Source: Nitrosospira sp. (GTDB lineage: Bacteria > Pseudomonadota > Gammaproteobacteria > Burkholderiales > Nitrosomonadaceae). From it: DNA of 64,000 nt. Below the pieces are notes generated by a model. That model was not told the DNA's origin. It did no database searches and was given only the letters and a program-made list of their open reading frames with translations. How positions within the stretch are numbered: position 1 is the first letter of the stretch; every line of letters begins with the position of its first letter. Below, one piece after another: positions 30,124 to 40,264 of this stretch. The DNA is taken from NCBI GenBank assembly GCA_013821425.1, contig JACDGV010000003.1, forward strand, positions 1 through 64,000, given 5' to 3'. The translations under genes were made by a program, and so were the position numbers.

Positions 30124-30145
30124 GTGAGCCGGAATTTTGGCTCAC
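30124..30145. terminator. Hairpin between convergent htpG and nhaR-like genes
   Basis: GTGAGCC and GGCTCAC form a perfect 7-bp stem with an 8-base loop, 10 bases after the htpG stop. The following bases are only partly T-rich (GCTTTGCTCTC), so it is a modest terminator candidate serving either strand. Confidence 0.5.
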
Positions 30146-30155
30146 GCTTTGCTCT

Positions 30156-31064
30156 CTAGCGAGGATACAGGTTTGCGAACAGTTCTCTATGGGCAGTGTC
30201 GTTAATGGCAACGACGGCAGGGTGCGTTAGCCGTCGTTCCAGCGAAATTGCGTAAAACTGCTCGGTGACCTCGTCGGTCTGGCCGACAATGGCAACGCCG
30301 TGTTCACGCTGTACCTCGTCGGCCATAACGGAGGGGGCGATAAAAATACCAATACCGGCCTGGCCGAAAGCCTGCATTAGCGCGCTGTCATCGAACTCTC
30401 CAACGATGCGCGGCCGGAGTTGATGAACATCGAACCAGCGCATTAGCGGGATACGCACCGCAGCTTCCTTGCCGGGAATCAGCAACGGGGCTGCGTCAAG
30501 AACGCGAGGCCATGTTTTCGGCAGCCTCGCTGCAAGCCGAGGCTCCGCAAAAAATGTAATGCCGCAGTCTCCAAGTTTATGGCTGTAGCCTTTTATATTC
30601 GTCTCGGCCGGCATGGGCCGGTCCGCAAGGACCAGATCCAGGCGCTGGATTGCGAGTTCCACCATTAGCCGCACAAGCTTGTCTTCACGGCAGACCAGGC
30701 GAACCGGTTCAGCGAGCGTCGTCGCCGGGCTCAGCAGTCTATAGGCAATCGACTTGGGAACCGCATCATCGACCCCTACGCGCAACTGAATGGATGGGCT
30801 CGCGGGGCCGCTTCGCAAAGCATCTACCAATTCGTTTCCGATCTGGAAGATTTCATCCGCGTAAGAAAGTGCAAGCTGGCCCGTCTCTGTCAATTCGAGG
30901 CGTCGTCCCACGCGCAAAAACAGCGGCGTTCCGAGCGCCTCTTCCAGTAGCGCGATTTGGCCACTCAAGGTCTGGGGCGCAAGATTCAGTCGCTCACTCG
31001 CCCGGACAATGCTGCCGGCCTTTGCGACCGCCCAAAAATAGTGCAACTGCTTATAGTTGAGCAT
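30156..31064 (-). CDS. nhaR: LysR-family regulator, NhaR-like
   Basis: This 302-residue regulator has an N-terminal helix-turn-helix (LNYKQLHYFWAVAKAGSIVRASERLNLAPQTLSGQI) that closely follows E. coli NhaR in order and length, then an effector-binding domain. NhaR senses sodium and turns on the nhaA antiporter in enteric bacteria. No antiporter gene is in the window; the divergent neighbour is the metal efflux operon 275 bases away. It could control that operon instead, as LysR genes often control the divergent gene. The ATG at 31064 is chosen over 31091 because NhaR proteins start near this Met. Confidence 0.8.
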   Translation of the reverse strand: MLNYKQLHYFWAVAKAGSIVRASERLNLAPQTLSGQIALLEEALGTPLFLRVGRRLELTETGQLALSYADEIFQIGNELVDALRSGPASPSIQLRVGVDDAVPKSIAYRLLSPATTLAEPVRLVCREDKLVRLMVELAIQRLDLVLADRPMPAETNIKGYSHKLGDCGITFFAEPRLAARLPKTWPRVLDAAPLLIPGKEAAVRIPLMRWFDVHQLRPRIVGEFDDSALMQAFGQAGIGIFIAPSVMADEVQREHGVAIVGQTDEVTEQFYAISLERRLTHPAVVAINDTAHRELFANLYPR

Positions 31065-31338
31065 CGAACGCAGTAGGCCCGTAGCGATCATTCGTAAAAA
31101 CCGATTATATCATCAGAAAGATACTACTTTTCTTGATGTAAATTCTCATTTAAAATAGATTTATAGAATCCCCATCGGAGGGTTTGGCTGGTATAGGGGT
31201 ATGGGTGCCCTTTAAATAGTTGGATCTCTGTAACTGAGGCTAAGCTACCGGCTGCGATGTTCGGATCCTGCCTTGAGCTGAGGTCATTAACAGCAATTGA
31301 ACAGGCATTCTTCAGAACAGAACAACTAAAGGCAGTGC

Positions 31339-32859
31339 ATGCGTATTTCATTATTTTGTCCGTTATTTTGTCATGCTTTACCGAGTTTGATCCTTGTTTT
31401 GCCACTTACCCCCGCCTTGGCTCAAGGATCTGCAACCATACCTGAGATTACCGTACCAGCCGTTCGACCTGCGCCAGCCCCAGCATCCCCACCTACGTTC
31501 GCACCCGCACCACCTGCACCATCCGCGCCCGCACCAACGTTTGCGCCTGCACCTGCGCCTTTGCTTCGGCCCCTACCTGGTGCCGCCGTACCCGCGATGC
31601 CGCCTTCTGCCACCGTACCTTCCGCCATCCCTTCGCTCATCATACCTTCCGCTACCCCATCTTCCGCGATTCAGCCCGGGGCGCTGTCCATCGGGGACTT
31701 GCAACGGCTGGGTCTGGAAGCCAACGGGCTGGTGCGTGCGGCACAATCGCAGGTGGACGTCGCAAAGGCTGGGGTAATCGGCGCCGCCGCCTATCCCAAT
31801 CCGCAAGTGAGCGTGATAGGCGGGCCTCAGCACCCTCGTATCCAGGCGGCAAATCCGGCAACGAACACCCGACAGGTGACCATCAGCCAGACCATTGAGA
31901 ATCCATTTGTGCGCAGTGCGCGCATCGATTCGGCCGAGGCAGGCGTAGAGGCGAACCGTGCCAGCTTCGACCAGGTCCGCGCAGACTTGGCGGCGCAATT
32001 GAGGGTGAGCGCATATGAACTGCTGCTGCGTCAGGAAGTGGCGCTCATGGAGGGCGGTGTTCACGATCTGATGGAGGAGGTGCGGCGGCGCATCGCAGTG
32101 GGCGTGAATGTGGGTGAAACGGCGCGCTTCGAGCTGATCAGAGCCGAGGCCGAGGTGCTGAATGCAGCCAGCCGCCAAGAGGCGGCTGAATTGAACGCGC
32201 AGCGTGCGCGGGTTGCACTGATGCAGTTGACCGCGGGCGCTTTGAAGCCGAATTTTGCAATCAACGCATCCTTGTTCGATCCGGTCAATCTACCCCCGCT
32301 GGAGGACCTACGCCAGGAAGTGCCGGCTGTCAATCCGGATGTGTTGCGTTTGCAGGCGGAATCGGAACGGACGCGCCGAAGAATTGACCTGGAACGTGCT
32401 ATGGTGCTGCCCTCGCTGGACGTCATATACAGCAATTACCAGGATGCGCAATACACTGATAACAGGGGCGGGTTGATAGTGACGGTCCCCCTGTTCTACC
32501 GTCGTCGCGGAGAGATCGACGCAGCCGTAGCGGACTCGGCGCGGGTGCGGGAAACGCTGGAATACCGCCGTTTCGAAATTTCCCAGCTACTCGAATCTGC
32601 GTGGCAGGCGCTGCAGATCGCGCGCCGAAGGGTGGAGATGTTCGAGGGCGGAATAATCAAGCAAGCCGAGAATGCATTGCAGATCGCCCAAGCGGCTTAC
32701 CGCTTTGGCGAGAGGCCCCTGATTGAAGTGCTAGACACCCAGCGCGTGTTGCGAGGAATACTTATGGACTCATTGCAGGCACGCTTTGATCTGCAGGCCG
32801 CCGCCGCTGAGATTGACCGGTTGCGCGCTTATTATCCCAGGGAGCAAGTGTTCGAATGA
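31339..32859 (+). CDS. czcC: Outer-membrane efflux protein, TolC/CzcC family
   Basis: This is the outer-membrane channel of a three-part metal efflux pump. The 506 residues begin with a signal peptide ending near ALAQG, then about 75 residues (roughly 40-115) made almost only of Pro, Ala, Ser and Thr, then two outer-membrane efflux repeats (LGLEANGLVRAAQSQVDVAKAGV ... and the second from NPDVLRLQAESERTRRRI). The Pro/Ala-rich spacer is unusual for the family. Its stop overlaps the adaptor gene's start (ATGA), so the operon is tightly coupled. The metal exported cannot be told from this subunit. Confidence 0.88.
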   Translation: MRISLFCPLFCHALPSLILVLPLTPALAQGSATIPEITVPAVRPAPAPASPPTFAPAPPAPSAPAPTFAPAPAPLLRPLPGAAVPAMPPSATVPSAIPSLIIPSATPSSAIQPGALSIGDLQRLGLEANGLVRAAQSQVDVAKAGVIGAAAYPNPQVSVIGGPQHPRIQAANPATNTRQVTISQTIENPFVRSARIDSAEAGVEANRASFDQVRADLAAQLRVSAYELLLRQEVALMEGGVHDLMEEVRRRIAVGVNVGETARFELIRAEAEVLNAASRQEAAELNAQRARVALMQLTAGALKPNFAINASLFDPVNLPPLEDLRQEVPAVNPDVLRLQAESERTRRRIDLERAMVLPSLDVIYSNYQDAQYTDNRGGLIVTVPLFYRRRGEIDAAVADSARVRETLEYRRFEISQLLESAWQALQIARRRVEMFEGGIIKQAENALQIAQAAYRFGERPLIEVLDTQRVLRGILMDSLQARFDLQAAAAEIDRLRAYYPREQVFE

Positions 32860-34019
32860 AAAGCATAATGCGGATGACCAGTGCCGTTGCAGTGGTAGCC
32901 CTTTTGGCGGCGGGATGCGGCGGCAAGGAGGAGGCCGCCTCCCCCGGCAAGGAAGCGGCGCAACATGAGCCGGAGGATGTCAACGCCATAGCGATCAGGC
33001 CGGAATTAGCCCAACGTATCACAGTCGGCCAGCCTGCGATGGTCGATCTCGCCGACAAATTGCAGGTGCCGAGCCAGGTCGAGGTGGATGAGGAGAGGCT
33101 CGTCCGTATCGGGTCCTATGTGACCGGGCGCATTATCAAGCTCTATGTCATGCTGGGCGATAGCGTGGAGGCCGGAGCTCCCTTGGCGCGTATCACCAGC
33201 CCTGAGCTGACCCAGGCGCAGCTAGCCTATTTGCGGGCCTCTTCGCGGAGCGTGCTGGCGGATAAAGCGGCCGAACGCGCTCACCATTTACTGGCTGCCG
33301 ACGTGATAGCTATCGCCGAAGTAGAGCGGCGCGAATCGGAGCTGGAGGTTGCCCGTGCGGAACTGGGCGCGGCGGCCGATCACTTGCGATTACTGGGCGT
33401 AGACAAGGAAGTATTGAAGGAACTGTCAGAGGAAGGCCATATCATTCCCTCCGTTGATGTCAGGGCGACGAAGAGCGGCATCATTATCGATCGGAGTGTC
33501 ATCATCGGGCAGGTGGTGCAACCGGCCGATCAGCTGTTTCAGATAGCCGATCTATCCTCTGTCTGGGTAGTGGGCGATGTGCCGGAGCAGATAGCCCGTA
33601 ATGTGCAGGTCGGTCAACACGTTGAGATCAACGTGCCCGCACTGGGTGATATAAGCTTTGACGGCGTTATCATATTCGTGGCTGACACGGTTAATCCGAT
33701 GACTCGCACGGTAATGGTGCGCACGATGGTGGAGAACCCTGAGCGCAGGCTCAAGCCCGAGATGCTCGCGGCGATGCGCATCACCGATAATCCGCACAAA
33801 AGCCTGGTGGTGCCGGAAACGGCGGTGGTCCGCGAGGCCAACCGCGATTACGTGTTCCTGGCTAAAGGCAACGGCCAGTTCCTGCGTGTTCCCGTTGAAC
33901 TGGGGTCTGAAGTTGCCGACATGCGCCCCGTGCTGGAGGGACTCACCGCCGAGCAGAACATCGTCCTCGACGGTGCCTTTCATGTAGAAAACGAGCGCAA
34001 GCTCGCCGAGTTGGAATAG
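32856..34019 (+). CDS. czcB: RND efflux periplasmic adaptor, CzcB-like lipoprotein
   Basis: This 387-residue membrane-fusion protein connects the inner-membrane pump to the outer-membrane channel. A lipobox AAGCGG (Cys near residue 21) suggests lipid anchoring. The lipoyl/hairpin half follows (VTGRIIKLYVMLGDSVEAGAPLARITSPELTQAQLAYL), then the beta-barrel part (DLSSVWVVGDVPEQIARNVQVGQHVEINVPA) and a C-terminal membrane-proximal domain. It has no long His-rich metal-binding N-terminus as some CzcB proteins do. Confidence 0.88.
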   Translation: MKSIMRMTSAVAVVALLAAGCGGKEEAASPGKEAAQHEPEDVNAIAIRPELAQRITVGQPAMVDLADKLQVPSQVEVDEERLVRIGSYVTGRIIKLYVMLGDSVEAGAPLARITSPELTQAQLAYLRASSRSVLADKAAERAHHLLAADVIAIAEVERRESELEVARAELGAAADHLRLLGVDKEVLKELSEEGHIIPSVDVRATKSGIIIDRSVIIGQVVQPADQLFQIADLSSVWVVGDVPEQIARNVQVGQHVEINVPALGDISFDGVIIFVADTVNPMTRTVMVRTMVENPERRLKPEMLAAMRITDNPHKSLVVPETAVVREANRDYVFLAKGNGQFLRVPVELGSEVADMRPVLEGLTAEQNIVLDGAFHVENERKLAELE

Positions 34020-34022
34020 GCC

Positions 34023-37000
34023 ATGCTTGCTTCGATCGTGCGCGCCATGCTTAAGCAGCGCCTGATAGTGGTGGTGATCGCGCTGGTCCTGTGTGGAGCG
34101 GGTATCCGGGCTGCTACGCAGTTATCAGTCGATGCTTTCCCGGATGTGACCAACATACAGGTACAGGTTGCCACCGAGGCGGCGGGCCGCAGCCCGGAGG
34201 AGATCGAGCGGCTCGTGACAGTACCGGTGGAAATTGCGATGACGGGACTGCCGGGACTGGTGGAGATGCGCTCCTTGAACAGGAGCGGAATATCTCTCAT
34301 CACTCTGGTGTTTACCGACGACACTGATGTTTACTTCGCCCGCCAGTTGGTGATGGAGCGCTTGATCGGAGTCGCGCCCAACATGCCGCCGGGCATTACG
34401 CCAGTGCTAGGCCCTGTGTCGACCGGGCTGGGGGAAGTATATCAATACACGCTCGATCACCCGGACGATGGCACGCGCCCGCTCACGGTGGCGGAGCTGA
34501 CGGAACGGCGCACCATACAGGATTGGGTGGTGCGGCCGCTCCTGCGCTCGATACCCGGCGTGGCTGAGATCAATTCCATGGGTGGGTACGTCAAGCAATA
34601 CCATGTGCTGGTGGATCCTGACCGGTTACGCCACTACGATCTGACGCTGGCGCAGGTCGACCGGGCCATCGCGAGCAACAATGCCAACGCCAGTGGCAAT
34701 ATACTCCCGCTGCATTCAGAGCAGTACCTGATCCGTGGCATTGGCCTGATTCAGTCGCTGGAAGACGTCAGAAACATCGTGCTTAAAGAGCTGGACGGCG
34801 TGCCGGTGTTTGTTCGGGACGTCGCCCAGGTTGAGTTTGGTGCCGAGGTGCGCCAGGGTGCCAGTATCAAGGGGGGCTACACGGAATCGGTAACGGGCAT
34901 TGTCATGATGCTGCGTGGTGGCAACGCCAAGGAAATCGTGGAGCGAATAAAGGGCAAGGTGGCGGAAATCAACGACCTCAACCTTCTGCCGGGCGGACTG
35001 CAGATCGTGCCTTTTTATGACCGCACCGACCTCGTCGATTCAGCACTGTGGACAGTGAGCAAGGTACTGATGGAAGGTATCTTCCTCGTGGTGGTAATTC
35101 TGTTTGTCTTTCTGGGGGACGTGCGTTCCAGTCTGATAGTGGTGGCAACACTCATCATTACGCCTTTGATAACCTTTATGGTGATGAATGGGCAGGGGAT
35201 TTCCGCCAACCTGATGTCCCTGGGAGGGATGGCAATCGCCATAGGCCTGATGGTGGACTCTACTGTGGTGGTGGTGGAGAACGTCTACCACCGGTTGGGG
35301 CATGCCGACAGCACACGCGAATCGAAGCTGCAAACTATTGTAGATGCCGTGGTGGAGGTGGGAACCCCGGTCATCTTTGGTATCTGCATCATTATTCTTG
35401 TGTTCCTGCCGCTGATGGCGCTTCAAGGCATGGAGGGCAAGATGTTTAGTCCACTTGCATTCACCATCGCAATTGCCCTGGCGGTTTCGCTGATAGTTTC
35501 GCTGACCTTGTCGCCGGTGCTCTGCGCCTATGTTCTCAAAGGCGGCGCCGACCACGACACCAGGATCATTGCTTTCCTCAAATCAGGTTACCGTCGCCTG
35601 CTCAAGTCGGCGCTGGCTCGTGAGAAAACCACTATCATCGTGGCGCTTGGTCTGCTGGCGTTCTCCATTTTCCTGTTCCCGTTTTTGGGCAAATCCTTCA
35701 TTCCGACCATGCAGGAAGGCGCGGTGACGCCCGTCATCATACGAGTGCCGTCGATTTCTCTGGATAAAGCCATAGAGATCGAATCAGAGGCGATGAAACT
35801 CATCGCGGCGGTGCCGGGAGTCAAGATGGTGGTGTCCAAGCTTGGCCGTGGTGAATCACCCGCCGATCCTGCAGCGCAGAATGAGTCCGACCCCATTGCT
35901 GCGCTGGATCCGGAATCCGGTCGCACCCAGGGGGAGGTCGAGGAGGATATTCGCAAAGCTCTGGCGGTCCTGCCCGGTGTGTCTATCGTCCTGTCGCAGC
36001 CGATTGAACAGCGGGTGGACGAGATGGTGACCGGGGTACGCTCGCAGGTTGCAGTCAAAATCTTCGGCGATGATCTGGAAAAGCTGCGCGCGTTATCAGA
36101 GCAGGTGGCACGTATCCTCAGGTCCGTACGCGGCGCGCGTGATATCCGCATCGAACGCTTGTCGGGCCAGCAATCGCTGACCATCGATATTGACCGCCGC
36201 GCCATCGCGCGTCACGGTATCAACGTTGCCGATGTGAACGAGCTGATTGAAACGGCCATAGGCGGCAAGGCTGTCACAACCGTATTTGAGGGAGAACGCC
36301 GCATTACGCTGCTTTTGCGCTTCCCTGAGCGGATTCGTGATGACGTCGAGGCGATCCGCGGGCTTCTTCTGCGTCCGCCGGGAAAGGCAGGACCTACAGG
36401 CGCCGTGATTAACGGGGGGGTCCTGGTGCCGCTAAGCGCTGTTGCAGACATTCGGGTTGTCGACGGCCCATCGCTGGTTTCCCGGGAATATGCCAAACGC
36501 CGCGTAGTCGTGGGCGCGAACGTGCACGAACGGGATCTCGGCAGTTTTGTTGCGGAAGTACAGGAACGAGTCGCCAAGGAGGTCAACCTGCCTCCCGGCT
36601 ATTACTTCGTTTGGGGCGGACAGTTCGAGAACATGGAACGTGCCATGGCGACACTGTCGGTGATCGTTCCACTTACGATCGCGGCAATCTTTTTCCTGCT
36701 GTTCGTCCTGTTCAACTCAGTCAAGCTCGCCGGCCTCATCATTCTCGTGCTGCCATTCGCTTCCATCGGGGGCGTTGTTGGTCTTTTCATTACCGGAGAG
36801 TATCTTTCGGTACCGGCCTCGGTGGGTTTCATTGCTTTATGGGGCATCGCGGTATTGAACGGCGTGGTGCTGATTTCCTATGTGCGGAAGCTGCGTGACG
36901 AAGGGGCAAGCGTGGCCGATTCGGTAATCAAGGGTTGCGAACAGCGTTTCCGTCCGGTGCTGATGACCGCGACCGTGGCCATGCTCGGTCTGGTGCCATT

Positions 37001-37145
37001 TCTTTTTGCCACCGGTCCTGGCTCGGAGGTGCAACGTCCGCTTGCTGTCGTGGTGATCGGCGGATTAATCACCTCGACTTTGCTTACACTGGTTGTGTTG
37101 CCAACGTTGTACCGCTGGTTCGACGAGAAGCCCGTGGAAGCCTGA
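34023..37145 (+). CDS. czcA: Heavy-metal RND efflux pump, CzcA/CusA family
   Basis: This 1040-residue proton-driven inner-membrane pump has twelve predicted helices and two large periplasmic loops. Heavy-metal RND marks are DVTNIQVQVATEAAGRSPEEIERLVTVPVE near the N-terminus and the membrane helix AIAIGLMVDSTVVVVENVYHRL, with one Asp in the proton relay position. Helix 4 thus has a single acidic residue. The exported ion (Zn/Co/Cd/Ni or Cu/Ag) cannot be fixed by eye. The gene lies three bases after czcB. Confidence 0.9.
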   Translation: MLASIVRAMLKQRLIVVVIALVLCGAGIRAATQLSVDAFPDVTNIQVQVATEAAGRSPEEIERLVTVPVEIAMTGLPGLVEMRSLNRSGISLITLVFTDDTDVYFARQLVMERLIGVAPNMPPGITPVLGPVSTGLGEVYQYTLDHPDDGTRPLTVAELTERRTIQDWVVRPLLRSIPGVAEINSMGGYVKQYHVLVDPDRLRHYDLTLAQVDRAIASNNANASGNILPLHSEQYLIRGIGLIQSLEDVRNIVLKELDGVPVFVRDVAQVEFGAEVRQGASIKGGYTESVTGIVMMLRGGNAKEIVERIKGKVAEINDLNLLPGGLQIVPFYDRTDLVDSALWTVSKVLMEGIFLVVVILFVFLGDVRSSLIVVATLIITPLITFMVMNGQGISANLMSLGGMAIAIGLMVDSTVVVVENVYHRLGHADSTRESKLQTIVDAVVEVGTPVIFGICIIILVFLPLMALQGMEGKMFSPLAFTIAIALAVSLIVSLTLSPVLCAYVLKGGADHDTRIIAFLKSGYRRLLKSALAREKTTIIVALGLLAFSIFLFPFLGKSFIPTMQEGAVTPVIIRVPSISLDKAIEIESEAMKLIAAVPGVKMVVSKLGRGESPADPAAQNESDPIAALDPESGRTQGEVEEDIRKALAVLPGVSIVLSQPIEQRVDEMVTGVRSQVAVKIFGDDLEKLRALSEQVARILRSVRGARDIRIERLSGQQSLTIDIDRRAIARHGINVADVNELIETAIGGKAVTTVFEGERRITLLLRFPERIRDDVEAIRGLLLRPPGKAGPTGAVINGGVLVPLSAVADIRVVDGPSLVSREYAKRRVVVGANVHERDLGSFVAEVQERVAKEVNLPPGYYFVWGGQFENMERAMATLSVIVPLTIAAIFFLLFVLFNSVKLAGLIILVLPFASIGGVVGLFITGEYLSVPASVGFIALWGIAVLNGVVLISYVRKLRDEGASVADSVIKGCEQRFRPVLMTATVAMLGLVPFLFATGPGSEVQRPLAVVVIGGLITSTLLTLVVLPTLYRWFDEKPVEA

Positions 37146-37155
37146 GGGGAATATT

Positions 37156-37482
37156 ATGAAAGAGATACGCGCAATATGCCGACCCAACCGGCTACATGCC
37201 CTGCGTCAGGCATTGCGTGGAATTCCCGGTTGCCCCGGGGTGACTGTGTTACAGGCAAAGGGATTTTCCGCACCTGCTCTCATATATAATCGCACCCTGG
37301 AAGAAGATTTGACCGATTTCACCGAGAAAGTCATGGTTTGCATAGTCGTTACCGATAATATGGTCGATACCATTGTCGATGTGATTATGCGTGAGTGCCG
37401 GACTGGCCGGATTGGGGACGGTATTGTCTGGTTGGTGCCTGTCGAAGGGGCTTTCCGCATACAGGATAGCAGCCCGCTCTGA
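37156..37482 (+). CDS. PII-like protein in a metal efflux operon (PII-NG type)
   Basis: This 108-residue protein has the ferredoxin-like fold of PII signal proteins: KEIRAICRPNRLHALRQALRGIPGCPGVTVLQAKGF, then a short loop, then VMVCIVVTDNMVDTIVDVIMRECRTGRIGDGIVWLVPVE, which holds the PII nucleotide-site motif TGxxGDGxxxxxPV. The T-loop lacks the Tyr uridylylated in GlnB. PII-NG proteins, described as coded beside CusA/CzcA efflux genes, are the best match. It lies 10 bases after czcA and is probably co-transcribed. Sensing ATP/ADP or metal to set pump activity is inference. Confidence 0.8.
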   Translation: MKEIRAICRPNRLHALRQALRGIPGCPGVTVLQAKGFSAPALIYNRTLEEDLTDFTEKVMVCIVVTDNMVDTIVDVIMRECRTGRIGDGIVWLVPVEGAFRIQDSSPL

Positions 37483-37540
37483 CTCCCTGTTTCTCAAGTG
37501 ATGGAAGACGTCCGGGGTGGATAAATGCCCCCGTTTCTGA

Positions 37541-38482
<942 letters not shown>

Positions 38483-38631
38483 TAAGACACGGTTTCGGAG
38501 AGGTAAGCGGTTGCATCCGCGCGTTCGCACATCGGCTTTCATGCCACATGCGGGGCATCCAACCCCATGCTGGCAAGCCGGCGTAGGGACAATCGCGTAA
38601 TTGAACCAGGCTTTATCGAATCGAGGGTTGC

Positions 38632-39243
38632 ATGTCCGCCAGACCGGGTGAAAGAAAAGATCAAATCCTGCAGGTCCTCGCCCAAATGCTTGAGGAGCCC
38701 CGCGCGGTAAAAATTACCACAGCAGCTCTGGCAGCCCATCTGCGCGTTTCGGAGGCTGCGCTCTACCGGCATTTTGCCAGCAAGGCTCAAATGTTCGAGG
38801 GCCTGATCGAGTTCATCGAGGCGACTTTGTTTGGCCTTATCAATAAACTGACGGAAGAAGAGAAAAGCGCTATCCGCCAGATCGAGGGGATATTATCGCT
38901 GTTGCTGGGCTTCGCGAAGAAGAATCCAGGTCTGACGCGAGTGTTGATAGGCGATGCGCTGACAAATGAGAATGACCGGCTGCAAACACGTATCAATCAA
39001 TTGCACGACCGCCTCGAAGCGACATTGAGACAGGCACTGCGCTTCGGGGTCAGCGAGGGTGAAATTGCCAGAGATGCCGATACATCGGCTCACGCAAACA
39101 TGCTCATGTGTTATGTTACCGGTCGCTGGCACCAGTTTGCCAAAAGCGGCTACAAGCATGACCCGATGGAATATTGGGAGGCGCAGCGCAGGGAACTCCT
39201 CTCAAGCGAGGCTTTCATCGTAAGGGTTCCAGCCACCGACTGA
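38632..39243 (+). CDS. slmA: TetR-family nucleoid occlusion factor SlmA
   Basis: SlmA binds chromosomal DNA sites and blocks FtsZ rings over the nucleoid. The 203 residues follow E. coli SlmA throughout: KITTAALAAHLRVSEAALYRHFASKAQMFEGLIEFIE (helix-turn-helix) and LLLGFAKKNPGLTRVLIGDALTNENDRLQTRINQL. The C-terminal helices match the dimer domain. The pairing of slmA and argB in one neighbourhood is ordinary for betaproteobacteria. Confidence 0.9.
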   Translation: MSARPGERKDQILQVLAQMLEEPRAVKITTAALAAHLRVSEAALYRHFASKAQMFEGLIEFIEATLFGLINKLTEEEKSAIRQIEGILSLLLGFAKKNPGLTRVLIGDALTNENDRLQTRINQLHDRLEATLRQALRFGVSEGEIARDADTSAHANMLMCYVTGRWHQFAKSGYKHDPMEYWEAQRRELLSSEAFIVRVPATD

Positions 39244-39368
39244 TTCCAGACTTCGCAGAGGACTTGTTCAGGGCTTCCTTAACCGCCCAGACCGGGGCTC
39301 GGATACCTGCCGCTATGGGCTGTAATCGTTATTTATCGCTATTCGCGTTTTAGCGTTGCTCAAGTTAG

Positions 39369-40136
39369 TCATACTTCTCTTCGGCTCTCATTGCGGCCGC
39401 AGACCTTGCAAGATGGATCCTTGGTCAGCTTTATGGAGCGCCATTCCATAGACAAGCCGTCGAGCAACAGCAATCGACCATTCAAGGTTTGTCCGATCTT
39501 GAGCAGAATCTTTAGCGTTTCAGCTGCCTGCACGCAACCAATAATACCCACGAGTGGCGCGAACACGCCCATCAATGCGCAGCGCATATCCTCGTTTTCC
39601 CCGGTCGCGGGAAACAGGCAGTGATAACAAGGACTGTGCGTGCCCCGCAAATCAAATACGGCAACTTGCCCGGCAAAACGCACCACTGCACCTGAAACGA
39701 GCGGCTTTTCAAGGATGACACAGACGCGATTTATCGTATTCCGCGTGGGGAAATTGTCACTCGCATCCACCACCACGTCGGCATCCGACGCCAGATGCAG
39801 CAGCCTCTTCTCGTCCACGCGTTCAGGCAGCGCGATCACACTGATGTCCGGATTGATGCCCGCGAGCGTCTGTTTGGCGGAATTGGCCTTGGCGGCGCCG
39901 ATGCGATCCGTACTATGAACGATTTGCCGCTGGAGATTGGTCAGGTCAACCTTGTCGCTGTCGCAAATGGTAAGCTTGCCAATACCACTAGCCGCAAGGT
40001 ACATCGCGATGGGCGAACCAAGACCCCCGGCGCCGATCACAAGCACGTGCGATCGCATTAAAGCTTCCTGCCCCTGTACGCCGATTTGCGGCAATAGGAT
40101 GTGCCGGCTGTAGCGCAGCAGTTGGTCGTCGTTCAT
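39369..40136 (-). CDS. MoeB/ThiF-family adenylyltransferase
   Basis: This 255-residue E1-like enzyme adenylates the C-terminal Gly of a small sulphur carrier (MoaD or ThiS). It has the ATP motif GAGGLGSPIAMYLAASGIGKLTICDSDKVDLTNLQRQ, the catalytic R-x-I region, ASDNFPTRNTIN, and zinc-binding cysteines in SPCYHCLFP and CKVC. The family members for molybdopterin and thiamine are hard to separate; no moa or thi gene is adjacent. It overlaps no gene and may be the last gene of a minus-strand run with ctpA and envC. Confidence 0.88.
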   Translation of the reverse strand: MNDDQLLRYSRHILLPQIGVQGQEALMRSHVLVIGAGGLGSPIAMYLAASGIGKLTICDSDKVDLTNLQRQIVHSTDRIGAAKANSAKQTLAGINPDISVIALPERVDEKRLLHLASDADVVVDASDNFPTRNTINRVCVILEKPLVSGAVVRFAGQVAVFDLRGTHSPCYHCLFPATGENEDMRCALMGVFAPLVGIIGCVQAAETLKILLKIGQTLNGRLLLLDGLSMEWRSIKLTKDPSCKVCGRNESRREV

Positions 40137-40264
40137 TGAGCACAGCGGCGCGCGAGGGCCGTCAGGGAGGCTTTGAGCAAGGCACGGCTTTTTCCCGCAA
40201 GTGGTCTGGCGGAGAGATATTTCGGGATTCCGGGCTCTCCGCTTCCAGCAGTCGGCGAGGAAAG

